Origin: Zarea fungicola
Taxonomy: Eukaryota > Ascomycota > Sordariomycetes > Hypocreales > Cordycipitaceae
Direction of reading: 5' to 3'
DNA length: 64,000 nt
Assembly (NCBI GenBank): GCA_900169235.1
Contig: FWCC01000087.1
Location: 62,001-126,000 of the forward strand
The notes below the pieces were generated by a model. The model was not told the DNA's origin. It saw nothing but the letters and a program-made list of their open reading frames with translations, and did not search any database. Made by a program: the position numbers and the translations under genes. This document shows positions 23,676 to 34,799 of this stretch, one piece after another; position 1 is the first letter of the stretch; every line of letters begins with the position of its first letter.

Positions 23676-24722
23676 ATGTCTTCTCTCGAGGCTAAAATTG
23701 TCGTTCTTGGCGCTCAAAACGTCGGGAAAACCTCCCTCGTTATGCGCTATTGCAAAGGCGCATTCAACCCTGCTCAAATCACCTCTACTGTCGGAGCCAG
23801 CTTCCTCACAAAGCGCGTCGTGGACACTGATACCGATACCGTTGTTCGCCTTCAAATATGGGATACGGGTTAGTCTCTTTTCTCTTTTCTTCTCTTTTTC
23901 CATTCTTTGCTTCTCCTTCATAAAACAGTGTGCTCCCGAAAAATTCAAATACTGAAGACTAACAACCCATCAGCTGGCCAGGAACGATTCCGATCTATAT
24001 CCCGATTATATTACCGCGGCGCAAACGCCTGCATCCTCTGCTACGACATTACTGACGCCCAGTCGTTTGCCGACATGGGCGTCTGGCTTACCGAGCTCCG
24101 ACAGAACCTTCCCCATGACGTCGTCCTACACGTCGTCGGCACAAAGGCTGACATTGTCGCCCGCGACCCTTCGGCGCGACAAGTACCCTTTGAGCGCTGC
24201 ATTGCCTACGTCGCCGAGAACCTTGCCCCCGGTCTCGGCGGCACTCCGCCCCCTACGGCGACGCCTATGAATGGCGCAGTAGGCTCCTCTCTTGCCGGCG
24301 GCCCAGGCAGCGGCTACGGCGCAGGGGGCGAGGCGCCGCGCAGTCCCAGCTCCAAGAGAAGCTCCGGTTTCTGGGCCCAGGAGCTTGGCTGGGATGCCTG
24401 CCATGAGATCAGCGCCGAGAATGGCGAGGGCGTCGAGGAAGTTTTTCGCGTGGTCGCGCGAAAGCTCGTCGAGCAGAACCGCAAGATGCAGCAGGCATTG
24501 CTGCTCGCCACCGCGCTGCCTGGAACCCCGGGCTACATCGATGGTATGGACGGCGGGTATTTCGATGGCCGTGACCCGAAAGGCAGCTTCCGCGTCGGGC
24601 GAGATCGCAGAAGCTGGTTGTTCTCGCCGTCCTTTTCCCCTGCTATCACGGTGGACCGTCCTGTGAGCGAGGATCTCGATCGGCAAGATGAGATCCCGAG
24701 GCCTTCACGAAGGTGTTGCTAG
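23676..24722 (+). CDS. Rab-type small GTPase with inserted low-complexity loop
   Basis: A membrane-traffic GTPase of the Rab/Ypt group, 313 residues against a usual 200-220. Two exons (23676-23868, 23974-24722) flank an intron with a CTAAC branch, and the join restores WDTAGQERF. Seen: P-loop GAQNVGKT (residues 12-19), the Rab-like FRSISRLYYRGA switch II, and a C-terminal RRCC that should be doubly geranylgeranylated. Odd points: the base-recognition motif is TKAD (121-124) instead of NKxD, the G5 motif is SAEN rather than SAK, and about 87 residues separate them because of a Gly/Pro/Ser-rich insert. The region after residue 230 is also extended. Which Rab subfamily it belongs to is uncertain. 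Confidence 0.88.
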
Positions 24723-25581
24723 ACAAGCACTTTACACCCCTTGTTTCAAGGGATATTCCCCCCCCAAAATATTAATTCAGCGAGCATACGCTGGTAAGCG
24801 TTCGGTGGCGTTTTGGCTACTCTTTTCCCAGAATCAAATGGCTTATTTATTCGCCAAGGTTTCATCGTTATTTACTTTTGTCCCAGATACCCAACCCGGT
24901 CAGCAACGCTCAAGTCTAGACACTGATTTGCTGTTGATTGGTCATTTATTCTCTTTCTTTCTCTGCTGCAATTTTGTTTCGCACGCACATTGCTTGGATT
25001 ATACCATCTTGTCTCTTTCATTCTGCGTTTCCTTATCTATCTTGCCGTCATTTTGGTCAGCTTTTCTTGGTTTTATTGTTTCTGGAGTTGGGTTTTTTCT
25101 TATGTCTTTTGTAGAAGTTCATCATGGGTGACTGGATAAGGAACACGTGGATGAAATGGGCAAACAGTTCATCTATCAGGAGAGCCGTACGACATAGGAT
25201 AAAAATGTGTTGAAGAGTATAGGACCATAATACATACAGTCTCAACTGAAGCACGCACCGCGGTCTGTGGCCCTTGTCTACCAGACTAGGACATGTGAAC
25301 TTGATATGGATGTGATATCCAGGACAAGAACCACAGCCCAACAGGCGCCATTCAAAATTGGGAATAATTGATCGTATTCGTGCTTTGCTCTTTATGTCGT
25401 TCCAATATGTTCATGTATGTCTATCCATAGAAACGCTCAGACACCCAACACCAACTAAAACGCGATCCAAAAAAAAAAACAGAACACCAAATACAAGTAC
25501 TACTGCCCAGATATGGAAATCATCAAACACAACCATAGCTTCGAAGGCAAGAAATAAAAGGTCATTATCCCCTACCACTTC
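24723..25581. other. Intergenic, shared 3' region
   Basis: This AT- and T-rich spacer lies between the convergent GTPase and phosphatase genes. No gene was seen. Confidence 0.55.
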
Positions 25582-26979
25582 TTAATAAATAGTCGCCGTC
25601 AAGTCCGAATTCTTCCCCGCCAAGCTCAAAATGCTCTTCTTATCCGGCACCTTGGCATACACATCATTATTGAACGTGCTATTCAGCGTCACAGCGCCAA
25701 CAACATCGCCCGTCTCGAGCCGTATATGGGTATCCGCCGTCATGCTCCGCACCCGCTCCCTCGACAGCACAATCTGCCGGCTGCCGCGGATCCAGTTCCC
25801 ATAGCCACCGTAGCCGCTGCGCTGGCCGTAGCACATGTGCAGACCCGCGTCCGGGCCGTCTACCTCGAGCGAGCCAACCTTGCCCGTCCAGCGGAAGCAC
25901 CACGAGTTACCGTGGTCGTGGCCTTGGAACAAGCCGATGAGGCCCTTTGTGGCGACGAGGGCCTGCATGAAGGGCTTGTCGCGGCCCCCGTAGCCCCTGC
26001 GGGACATGGGCTTCCCCACGCTGTTCCAGTTAGTGCTCTGCCCGTGGATCTTGTCGTCGTTGATGCCTGGATGGCGCCGCAGGTCGAGCTTGCCGTTTTT
26101 GCCCTGCTTCTGGAGGATGACCGTGGCGTGGATGGGGATGTGCACAAAGGCGAGCGAGGGCACGACCCGTCCGTAGCGCTCGCTGAGCTGCCTGCTCGTG
26201 GTGGTGAACCAGTCGACGACCGTAGTGTCGACCCAGTCCGGCTGGCGGTTGCGCGTCTGGTAGTACTTGCCCCCGCGGCTGTCAAAGAACCACAGCAGGA
26301 GCGCGGGCACGCACGTCGTCGTGTCGGGCTCGGACGCATCCGCGCAGTCCTCGCCGTAGACGGGAAGGTAGTAGTTGGTCACCCCCGCGTCTGCCCCCGT
26401 GACCATGCGCTCCGTGTAGGAGCCGTTGTACGTCTTCTCGCGTGCAAACATTTGGTCGCGCGAGAGGTTGCGGTCCGAGTCGTGGTTGCCGTATGTCGAT
26501 GCCCAAGGTAGGCGCCGCTCAACAACGGGCTTGACGATGCGGTCAATGTGGTCGATGATGTCCTTGCCCTTGTACTCGTCGCCGGAAATGAGGTCGCCGT
26601 TGATTACGACGAGCTGCGGCTTCTCGGCATCGAGCACGTCGGCCATGATTTGCGACGTCTTTAGGTCCCATAGCGGTCCTTGCCCTGCAGCATCTAAGAT
26701 AAGTGGAAGCAATAAGTCAGCGTCTTGCGAGTCCAAAAGTGGTTTTACCTCTTTCAATGACACGCAGAATAACTTACTCTCCCCGAAATGCAAATCATTG
26801 AAAACAGAAATGTGAAAATCGCCGTCCTTGGTAAATTGTAGGCCGGCCTTGGAAGACGACGCTGGTGCAGCAGCAACAGCCGCAACTACACCAGGTACGC
26901 CGACCACTGCCGATAGAAAAAGCGTTTTGGAGAGTATATTCCTTGCCGAGCGCTTACACTTGCTCCTATTCTTGTTCAT
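25582..26979 (-). CDS. Calcineurin-like metallophosphoesterase (Dcr2-like)
   Basis: A two-metal phosphatase related to yeast Dcr2. Metal-binding motifs appear in order: FNDLHFGE (DxH), VINGDLISGD, STYGNHDSDR, a histidine in HIPIHAT, and GHDHGN. The N-terminus is basic then hydrophobic (TLFLSAVVGVPGVVAAVAAA), a signal peptide or anchor, so it probably acts in the secretory route or outside the cell. The frame is open throughout (465 residues), but an intron from 26777 (GTAAGT) is likely because it removes a 28-residue non-conserved insert right after HFGE. An acceptor at 26695-26694 gives 437 residues and another at 26686-26685 gives 434. The intron is a multiple of three, so retention would still give a full-length protein. 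Confidence 0.88.
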   Translation of the reverse strand: MNKNRSKCKRSARNILSKTLFLSAVVGVPGVVAAVAAAPASSSKAGLQFTKDGDFHISVFNDLHFGESKLFCVSLKEVKPLLDSQDADLLLPLILDAAGQGPLWDLKTSQIMADVLDAEKPQLVVINGDLISGDEYKGKDIIDHIDRIVKPVVERRLPWASTYGNHDSDRNLSRDQMFAREKTYNGSYTERMVTGADAGVTNYYLPVYGEDCADASEPDTTTCVPALLLWFFDSRGGKYYQTRNRQPDWVDTTVVDWFTTTSRQLSERYGRVVPSLAFVHIPIHATVILQKQGKNGKLDLRRHPGINDDKIHGQSTNWNSVGKPMSRRGYGGRDKPFMQALVATKGLIGLFQGHDHGNSWCFRWTGKVGSLEVDGPDAGLHMCYGQRSGYGGYGNWIRGSRQIVLSRERVRSMTADTHIRLETGDVVGAVTLNSTFNNDVYAKVPDKKSILSLAGKNSDLTATIY

Positions 26980-28063
26980 GGCAGCTGTATGGTATGGCCG
27001 CTTGTTTACTGCTCCACGACCGGAGAGAGGGCTACCAACCGCATGTTCGTGAGAGACACAAGGAATGACACAATACTTATGGGAAGAGAGTGGGCCACAC
27101 TCGCTTTTGTCACTCTCATTATCAGTAAGTTATTACATATAATCCCCAATATTTATCGAGCGGGACCCGTTCCTTCGCAGCCAGCCCTACTGCCTTTACT
27201 GGTAGTTTCGGGGTCCTGGTCCTCCACGAGTAAACTAAGCCGTCTCTGGTTGGCTGGGGGGCTGATCTGACTCCATGGCCTTGCAGGGTCCAACGTTCCA
27301 GAACGAGCCGAATAAGCGGCAGAAATACGCCGAACACCAAATATTGTCTCCTTTTTTTTTCTAGCTGAAGAGTGCTGCCCCCAATTGCTTCTTCATCTGT
27401 TGCGGGGAATGTGTGGCCAGCCCATCCCATTCCTCTAGTCAGAGCTCGGCTTTTGTTGCAATTACCAGCTTGAGTACATGCCTAGTAGAGGTGCTAGATA
27501 AATAGCGCGTTGCTGCACACAACCAAATAGAAAACTAGGCGAATGAGCAGCGTTGCTTCTTCATCTGTACACTGATCCCTAACCCGCGGCCTCGCCTGAG
27601 GTGGGTTGGGGGGGGGGGGGGGGCGGCAACACTGGAGACTATTTGTGTGGCTTTCCATCAATTGCGCCTCTCCTGGTCGAGCCCTTTTTCTCTGTTCAGG
27701 CTTGGGATTCCAGACCGGCGCACCAGAACCAAGAGTGCCACTTTGATTGTACCTGACTGGACGGGTGGTTCAACGTTTAAAATAGTACCACCAAGAAGCC
27801 AAGAAACACGGCGCTTGATCGAGATTAACAAGCGACTCAATGAAACGAAACAAAACGAAACATCAAGAAATCGCTTTGGCTTATGAATGCAGACAGAAGA
27901 AAGTGAACGGGTTCTAGCGACTAACTACATTAAATTTACAGTCTTCATCCGTCTATGTCAGTGGTTAGCTGTCATGATATGATCGTGTTTTCACTAATTG
28001 GTTGGCCACGGCCGCAAATCATAAATGCCGAGGTAGTCGAAGCCAACAGCCCTGCTCTGCTGC
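26980..28063. other. Intergenic region
   Basis: It contains the phosphatase promoter (minus strand) and the SLH1 3' end. A 16-base G run lies at 27608-27623. No gene was recognised. Confidence 0.5.
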
Positions 28064-31000
28064 TCATACGCGTCCTCCAGCCTTCTTCTTCGAGTCGACC
28101 TCATCATCTACCGTCGGTGCGGGTGGGATATCCACTCCTTCAATGCGATGCTCCAACCCGATGTAGGCGTCGCTGATCACAATCACATCTACCTTGCGCG
28201 CCCGGTCCGCCTGTGGCAGCTTCATTGTCGTCTGTGCTGTCGGCTTCGTCTTGACCTCAAGTGTTCTTGGCCCGCCAGACCGGGATGCTGGCGGTGCAGA
28301 CCAACCTAGGCGCTTCACCGCAATCACCTCGTCCTTTGCAGCGTCGGCCACAATCACGAACCAGCCCTCGGACTGCGGCTTCGGCAGCTTCGGCGCGTAG
28401 ATGCGCGCCTCGCGCTCTACGAGGGGATTGAGCCGCCTTAAGCCCAGAGTGACAGAGAGTGCCGTCTTTTCGTCGACTGACACGGCTACGTTGGGCAGGA
28501 TAGACGCGGCGCGAGCGAAGCGGCCATGTAGCTGGGCAGGCACTTTAAGACGCTTGGCGAGCTGTGATACCTGCTGTGCGTTGTACGTGCTGAGCTGGCG
28601 AAGAGAAAGTGCCTTTTCGTTCTTGCATGTCTCCGGCTCCAGTCCTGGGAGGATGCAGGCGGGCGGGTCCGTTGGCCAGCGAGCGCACTTGATAGACTGC
28701 AGGAGGCTAATCATCTGCAGGCAACTCGATAAATGACCCATTTCGGTCAGTACGTCGATCGAGGCTTGCACGATACGAATCGCCTGGTCAAGCACACTGG
28801 TCTGATCACCCACGTAATCGGTGATCGGTAGGTCGATGCGTGACATGTGTGCCTGTAGAAGGAGAAAAGACTTCACGTGCGGATCCCACATTGGTAGCCC
28901 AAAAGATTGGCCAGAGAAGGGAAGGTTGTCGGAAAGCGTCTCGTTTACCAAGTCCTCGTTGTGGCGCACGGGAAGCTCGTCGTATTCGGTGGCACGCGAC
29001 ATCCAGGACAGCACATCCAAAAACGTAGCGTTTGCCTTGGCATGGCTGCTCAAATGACGAATCGTCTTGTGAGAGAGATAGTAGTAACTCATAATCTTGC
29101 CGAGGGGCGTAGAGTCGACATCACCATTGGGGAAGACCTCAACACACTTTGATTTGGCCAACTCGTCCAGTGAGTTGTTGACCATCTCTACCATATACTC
29201 ATTGGCAACTTGCTGGGCCGCAACAGTGCTGTGCTCTTCCGCGGAAACCTCGAGACCATAGTAGGAAGGGTTCTTGTGAAGTCGGCGGAAGAAGAATGTC
29301 CATGTGAGATAGTCCAGTGCGTCTTGCTTTGTCAGAATTGTTTCAGCAGAGACTTCAGCGGCCAAATGGTTATCCAGAACAGTGTGCAGGGACGACTCGA
29401 CGGGGAAGCCGGTGTGCAAAAAGTGCTTGTAAAAGTCTTTCTTGGCATCCTGTGTGAAGATGCGCGCCACCCCCGAGTTATCAAATTGCGGACGGCCTGC
29501 ACGACCCAGCATCTGCAATACATCGGTAAGATCCATGTCTCTATATCCTTCAATCTTGGCGTCGTAGAACTGAGTGCCTTTAACGATGACCAAATGCGCA
29601 GGCAAGTTGACGCCCCAGGCGAGTGTACTGGTGGCGACGAGGATTTGGATCTTATTGTTCAAAAACAGCTCTTCCGCCAATTGACGATCAGATTCCACAA
29701 GACCAGCATGATGCAGGCCGATGCCGAAATTGATGGCCTCCTTCAGAGCGTCGTCTTTAACGCGCGAGAGGTTGAGCTGCAGGTCTTCCTCATCCATCTT
29801 CAAAAAGCGGCGCGGATTGTCCTCCATACCGCAAAAGTTGATAAGATCCTTGGCTGTCAGTCGAGTCTGTCGTCGCGAAGCCACAAAGACAATGACGGGC
29901 TTCTCCGGGCTGTGGTTCTTGATGGCGAGGAATGTCGGCCTATTCATAGACTGCATCAGGGGGCAGAATCCTCTGACTTCGGGGAACCCGTCAATGTACA
30001 GCTCTAGCGGAACAGGGCGGACTGAGTGCCTAAAGTTGAACAGGCCTTCTGTGACACCTAGCCAATTTGCCAAATCACTGGCATTAGCACAAGCAGTGGA
30101 CATGCCCAAGAGACGCACTGCGCTGTTTGTCATTTCGGCAATGTAGTTCATTCGCGAAACAATAATCTCCAAAATAGGACCACGGTCTCCTGCGAGCAGA
30201 TGAATCTCGTCGATAATGACCAGGCTGACCTTTCTCACATATCCTCTCGTCTGCCAAGATCGAGAGATACCGTCCCATTTCTCAGGAGTGGTGATGATAA
30301 TGTCCGCATCCTTGATGGTGCGAGTATCAGGTGTATTGTCACCGGTCAACTCTACAAGTTTTAGGCCAAGCGGCCCCGCAAGACGAGTACCCCAATCCTT
30401 CACTCGCTCTCGAACAAGTGCCTTCATTGGTGCAATGTAGACAACTTTGGAGCCAGGACGCTCTCGGAATGCCCACCACATCGCCAGTTCTGCGGCCACC
30501 GTCTTGCCAGAGCCAGTCGGTGATCCCAAGAGTACATTTGCCGGCGTATGATAGAGAGTATGGAAAATCTGTGTCTGCATTGGGTTAAAGAACTGGAATC
30601 GTTGAGCGTATAGCTCTTCTAGCGGAGGATTCTTCAGGGCAGAGAGAGGCAAGGGCTGCAGATCAAGAAGATCGGTGTAGACACTCTCAGTGTCGGGACG
30701 GATAAGATGCTGAAAGGACACCGGGGTAACGGTCTCCGCTCCGAGCCATCTGTCGGAAACAGCCCTGACATAAATCTGTGTCGGCAGGGGATCCGACAAT
30801 GGAATTGTAAAGTTGAGCTCGTGGTCGTCATGAAGCTTCCTTCTGTTGAGAATAAAGTATTCATGGTGGTAAATCTCGGAGGTCTCCGAGTTTTCAACCC
30901 AGATATAAAAAGACTCCGATGTTCCGTGGATATGGTCTTTCCATTGGAAATCAGGGATCACGTAGAGCTTAATCCGCAAAACATCTCTGTTCAGAGGCGC

Positions 31001-33982
31001 AATCTCGGCTTCGACGTGGACTGTAGGGAAGTTGTTGAGAATCTTGGCTATCGTTTTGCCAGCACCGTAATTATGGACGAGGCTCCCGATTTCAGCCGGC
31101 TCCATTTCCTTCATGGCTTCAATAGTGAGGTTCTCTTTGGAATCGAGCTGGTTCATGATGGGTTTTGCCAAATCAAATTGATGCAACGGGTGCTGGAAGG
31201 GCCAGATGCGCTTTTCAATGGACTTGGAAAGTGTGAGTAGTACCAGGCATTGATGGCCCCAACGGCGATTCAAGGCAAGCATGAATAAAGCTCTGCAGAT
31301 TCGGCCTGATTGTTGTGCAACATAGTTCATGTCGTTCGACAAGGCAAAGTCGTCCAGCTGAGACCGGGAAATATATGACTGAAGCAGAATATTGGTTTTT
31401 GCTTGTGGTGTATCAATGCCACCATCGACATCGCAAGGAATGACTTCGTTCTTGAGATTGGTGAGTTCCTTGGCCTCTGTATCCCGCGATTGGATATTGT
31501 CAAACTCGCCACTCATGCTAATCATCTTGAGGATATCTGCTTCGGTTGCTTGCTCCCGCATCATGGTGTTGAAGACTTGAATACTGCCGTGAAGAATATA
31601 ATATTGACTGGCAATTCTGCCGATATCTTTGCTTCGCAGCTCCTCGGTGGTTTCGTTGAAAATAATCATTTGACACTGTTGCAACGTACGGGCAGCTTGA
31701 ATAGCCAGCTGGCGGCGTCTTTGCACCAGGGTCGGGTCGTCTCTAATCTCAGCCCATTCAATGCCATAAGTAATGGGACTTCGCTGCATTCGCACAAACA
31801 AGTACGAATAGCCAATCCACTGAACTGCGTCGGGAATCGACGTCACGGTACCGAGGGCGATTTCGGCGTTGAGGTTGTCTACCAGCTTGGTCGAAAACTT
31901 GGATTCAATTGGCTGCTGCTCTGTGACTGCGGTTAAGTAGTGCTGAAGCTTGTCCTGCGTTGTGCAAATCATGCCGATACCAGTATCTTCAAACTGAGGA
32001 CGACCGGCACGACCAAATATCTGCAAAACATCAAGGATTCCAAGATCGACAAATTTACCATCTTGGGCACTATAAACCTGAGTACCCTTAATGACTACAG
32101 CGGCAGCTGGCAAGTTGACACCCCAGGCCAAAGTTGCCGTACAGCAGAGGACTCTCAGCACACCGTCCGCAAAGAGCCTTTCCATCAAGTTTCGGTCGGC
32201 ACGGGCCATGCCAGCATGGTGCACACCGATGCCCTTGGAGAGTAGCTCACGGATTTCCTTGGATCGGGAGGTCTTCATATCGCGCACCGCCTGTTCATAC
32301 TTGGGGTGGCTAGTGGGGTCGAGGAGGTCAACGCAAAAGTCTTCAACCGCTTTTTGATGCATCATGCGTGCTGTCAGCATGGTGTCTCGGCGAGAGTGCA
32401 CAAACACCATGACCTGATGATCCACCTGGAGCATCTCCTTTGTCTTCTCAAAAGCGACAGAGTCGAGATTTTCTTTTGATTGCTTGCTGCCGGCCTTGCC
32501 CTTAACACCAATAAAGTGCTGCTCGAGTGGAACAGGTCTGAAGGAGGCATCAAAGTAGAAGAGGCCAGCATGCTTATTCACCTTGAGAAAGTCGGCCACG
32601 TCAACATAGTTTGGTAAGGTGGCACTAAGTCCAACAATGCGGATTAGGGACTGTGTGCTTTCGACTTGGCGCTCGGTTCGGGCAACGAGAGATTCCAGAA
32701 CAGCACCTCGTTCGTCATGGAGCATATGAACTTCATCAATGATGAGTAGGCGCACTTTCTGTACTAGCTCAGTATCTCCGGTGCCTTTTCTTGTAACGAC
32801 GTCCCATTTCTCTGGCGTTGTGACGATGATTTGCGTCTGGATAATCTCAGCCTTTGTAAGCTGCATGTCGCCGGTATATTCTCGACACTTTATTCCAAGC
32901 CATGCGAGACGCTTGCCTAGCTTCTCTGTTATTTCGGCAGCAAGAGCCTTCATTGGCGCAACATAGACAATCTTGAAATCGTCAAGATTGGCAGCGAATT
33001 CTGTAGCCGACACATCTTCCATCGGGCTGGGGAAAATATGCTGTCCAATGGTGTGGAGAATGGTGAGCATAGCAGCATCTGTTTTACCTGCACCAGTAGG
33101 AGCGCAGATGAGCATATTTTCACTAGTTTTGTATCCTACTGGATAGACGAGACTCTGCATGCGGTTGAGAGTCTTGTATCCTTTAAAGGTATTGCGGCAC
33201 AGTCCGTCCAAATCCTCAATCTTGATCAGCTTCTGGCCGGGACCGAGCTTGCCTTTGGCACCGGCAGGGATCACATATTCTTCATATTTATCAAACTGCT
33301 TCCTCTCTGCGCCAGCCGTGAGGCCATACTTCTTGCCCGTGTAGCTGAGTGTATTTCCGGCGGCATATGCCCTGTATACGTGCGGGTACTGCGTCTCGCG
33401 CAAGTAGCTTGGCGCAAGGGTGGCGTTTTTATGCTCGAGGTCGCGGCGGCGTAGCTGCTCGTCACGTTCGGCCTTGGACAGCAGTCTTCCCGTGGCAACT
33501 TCGGGAAGTCCAGAAGGGCTAGATGCAGATATTTCGACCTTGTGAGCTAGAAGCTCAATGACGAAATCAAGATCCTCAAATCCGACCAGGTCTGTAAGCT
33601 CCATTTGTAGCTCCTCGTCGGATTTGCCGGATGCAATGGCGCTGAGAATCTGCGCCTCGAAAACGTCTTCGGACAGTCCGTTCTTAGAAGCAATGGCGGT
33701 GCATTTATTCGACAGCCAGCTGGCATCGTAGCCACCGCTGTTTGGCACCGCAACCTCTGTCTCCTCGATAAAATCACTGCTGTAATAGTCGCCGTCGTCC
33801 TCGGAGATGAAATCCCAGACATCTTGGCCGCTGTTGCCAGAGGAATAGCCCTCGAACTCGGCATCATCGAAATCAGAGTCGATTGGTTTGGGGAGAGAGC
33901 CGGGGAGGTTGAGTCCAGCAATGGCAGCTTGCATAGCCGCGAATTGCTGTCGCCATTCCGCCTCTGTGTGCTGAGACTCCAT
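28064..33982 (-). CDS. SLH1: RNA helicase SLH1 (ASCC3 family)
   Basis: A single open exon of 1972 residues, typical of Slh1/ASCC3, a cytosolic Ski2-like helicase that splits collided ribosomes in ribosome-associated quality control. It has two helicase cassettes, each followed by a Sec63-type domain. Cassette 1 has APTGAGKTDAAML near residue 294 and DEVH near 416. Cassette 2 has GSPTGSGKT near 1154 and DEIH near 1259. Paired QIFGRAGRPQF and QMLGRAGRPQF motifs mark the RecA2 domains. The N-terminal 250 residues hold the usual acidic stretch, and the C-terminus is the basic tail SKKKAGGRV. Its paralogue Brr2 is longer (about 2100-2200 residues) and differs at the N-terminus. No break or frameshift is visible. 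Confidence 0.96.
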   Translation of the reverse strand: MESQHTEAEWRQQFAAMQAAIAGLNLPGSLPKPIDSDFDDAEFEGYSSGNSGQDVWDFISEDDGDYYSSDFIEETEVAVPNSGGYDASWLSNKCTAIASKNGLSEDVFEAQILSAIASGKSDEELQMELTDLVGFEDLDFVIELLAHKVEISASSPSGLPEVATGRLLSKAERDEQLRRRDLEHKNATLAPSYLRETQYPHVYRAYAAGNTLSYTGKKYGLTAGAERKQFDKYEEYVIPAGAKGKLGPGQKLIKIEDLDGLCRNTFKGYKTLNRMQSLVYPVGYKTSENMLICAPTGAGKTDAAMLTILHTIGQHIFPSPMEDVSATEFAANLDDFKIVYVAPMKALAAEITEKLGKRLAWLGIKCREYTGDMQLTKAEIIQTQIIVTTPEKWDVVTRKGTGDTELVQKVRLLIIDEVHMLHDERGAVLESLVARTERQVESTQSLIRIVGLSATLPNYVDVADFLKVNKHAGLFYFDASFRPVPLEQHFIGVKGKAGSKQSKENLDSVAFEKTKEMLQVDHQVMVFVHSRRDTMLTARMMHQKAVEDFCVDLLDPTSHPKYEQAVRDMKTSRSKEIRELLSKGIGVHHAGMARADRNLMERLFADGVLRVLCCTATLAWGVNLPAAAVVIKGTQVYSAQDGKFVDLGILDVLQIFGRAGRPQFEDTGIGMICTTQDKLQHYLTAVTEQQPIESKFSTKLVDNLNAEIALGTVTSIPDAVQWIGYSYLFVRMQRSPITYGIEWAEIRDDPTLVQRRRQLAIQAARTLQQCQMIIFNETTEELRSKDIGRIASQYYILHGSIQVFNTMMREQATEADILKMISMSGEFDNIQSRDTEAKELTNLKNEVIPCDVDGGIDTPQAKTNILLQSYISRSQLDDFALSNDMNYVAQQSGRICRALFMLALNRRWGHQCLVLLTLSKSIEKRIWPFQHPLHQFDLAKPIMNQLDSKENLTIEAMKEMEPAEIGSLVHNYGAGKTIAKILNNFPTVHVEAEIAPLNRDVLRIKLYVIPDFQWKDHIHGTSESFYIWVENSETSEIYHHEYFILNRRKLHDDHELNFTIPLSDPLPTQIYVRAVSDRWLGAETVTPVSFQHLIRPDTESVYTDLLDLQPLPLSALKNPPLEELYAQRFQFFNPMQTQIFHTLYHTPANVLLGSPTGSGKTVAAELAMWWAFRERPGSKVVYIAPMKALVRERVKDWGTRLAGPLGLKLVELTGDNTPDTRTIKDADIIITTPEKWDGISRSWQTRGYVRKVSLVIIDEIHLLAGDRGPILEIIVSRMNYIAEMTNSAVRLLGMSTACANASDLANWLGVTEGLFNFRHSVRPVPLELYIDGFPEVRGFCPLMQSMNRPTFLAIKNHSPEKPVIVFVASRRQTRLTAKDLINFCGMEDNPRRFLKMDEEDLQLNLSRVKDDALKEAINFGIGLHHAGLVESDRQLAEELFLNNKIQILVATSTLAWGVNLPAHLVIVKGTQFYDAKIEGYRDMDLTDVLQMLGRAGRPQFDNSGVARIFTQDAKKDFYKHFLHTGFPVESSLHTVLDNHLAAEVSAETILTKQDALDYLTWTFFFRRLHKNPSYYGLEVSAEEHSTVAAQQVANEYMVEMVNNSLDELAKSKCVEVFPNGDVDSTPLGKIMSYYYLSHKTIRHLSSHAKANATFLDVLSWMSRATEYDELPVRHNEDLVNETLSDNLPFSGQSFGLPMWDPHVKSFLLLQAHMSRIDLPITDYVGDQTSVLDQAIRIVQASIDVLTEMGHLSSCLQMISLLQSIKCARWPTDPPACILPGLEPETCKNEKALSLRQLSTYNAQQVSQLAKRLKVPAQLHGRFARAASILPNVAVSVDEKTALSVTLGLRRLNPLVEREARIYAPKLPKPQSEGWFVIVADAAKDEVIAVKRLGWSAPPASRSGGPRTLEVKTKPTAQTTMKLPQADRARKVDVIVISDAYIGLEHRIEGVDIPPAPTVDDEVDSKKKAGGRV

Positions 33983-34799
33983 AGCGTTACCTGGCAGTTT
34001 GCTGAGGGGGGTTATTTCTGAGTCCGTTTAAATTTTTTAGATATCAGTCGCTCTTTGGGTATTTAAAAGTTAAATTCTGGAGTTGTGCAATAATTCCAGT
34101 CGCCTCTTGTATGTCCTTGACTCCTGGGATATTGTAATGCCGTTGCTTGGTGAGCTTCAGTTAAGAAGAGTCATACCGCTCCGTGCCCCACGTCTTGCAG
34201 GTGCAATGCCCCACCAACACTATCGGAGCAAGTTTACAAGTCGGATACCAACTACAATGCTGAGATATTGTCAAGATGCAGTGTAACACACTAGAAGGAA
34301 CAGGTGGGAGGATATTCAGAAATATATTGAGGATGCTCAAATCTAAGAAATCTATCCAGGCATTGGAGCGCCTCTGTAATTCGCATCCGGGTCCTCATTC
34401 CGGTGCACCAAAATCTAGCAAAAGGTTAATAAAGCATCAATGCTAAAGCGAGCATCAATGTTGAGGATAATTATTTTTTAAAACTGTAGTGCGAGTACCA
34501 ACCAGTCACTTGTTACATCAGGCGGCAGCCTACAGGTTACCAAAGGTCCAAAGATAATACTTGACATCTCTTATAATCCTTTTTTATTGAGTTTGGCTTT
34601 GGTATAGTTCTTCATAAAACAAAATGGAAAACGGAAACTATATATACGTTCCTTGGTATCAGATAAAATGCTGCAGCCGCTAATATGATGAAAGGAGGAT
34701 GAATGCATGCCAAGTCGTAATAGCCCGAGCTAAAAACTTTCTCAATATGTATAGGGGTATATCTCCACAAACGCCCAAAGCTGAACCATGACTTGAGGG
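33983..34799. other. Intergenic region
   Basis: It holds the SLH1 promoter and the 3' end of the reductase gene (same strand). No gene was recognised. Confidence 0.5.
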
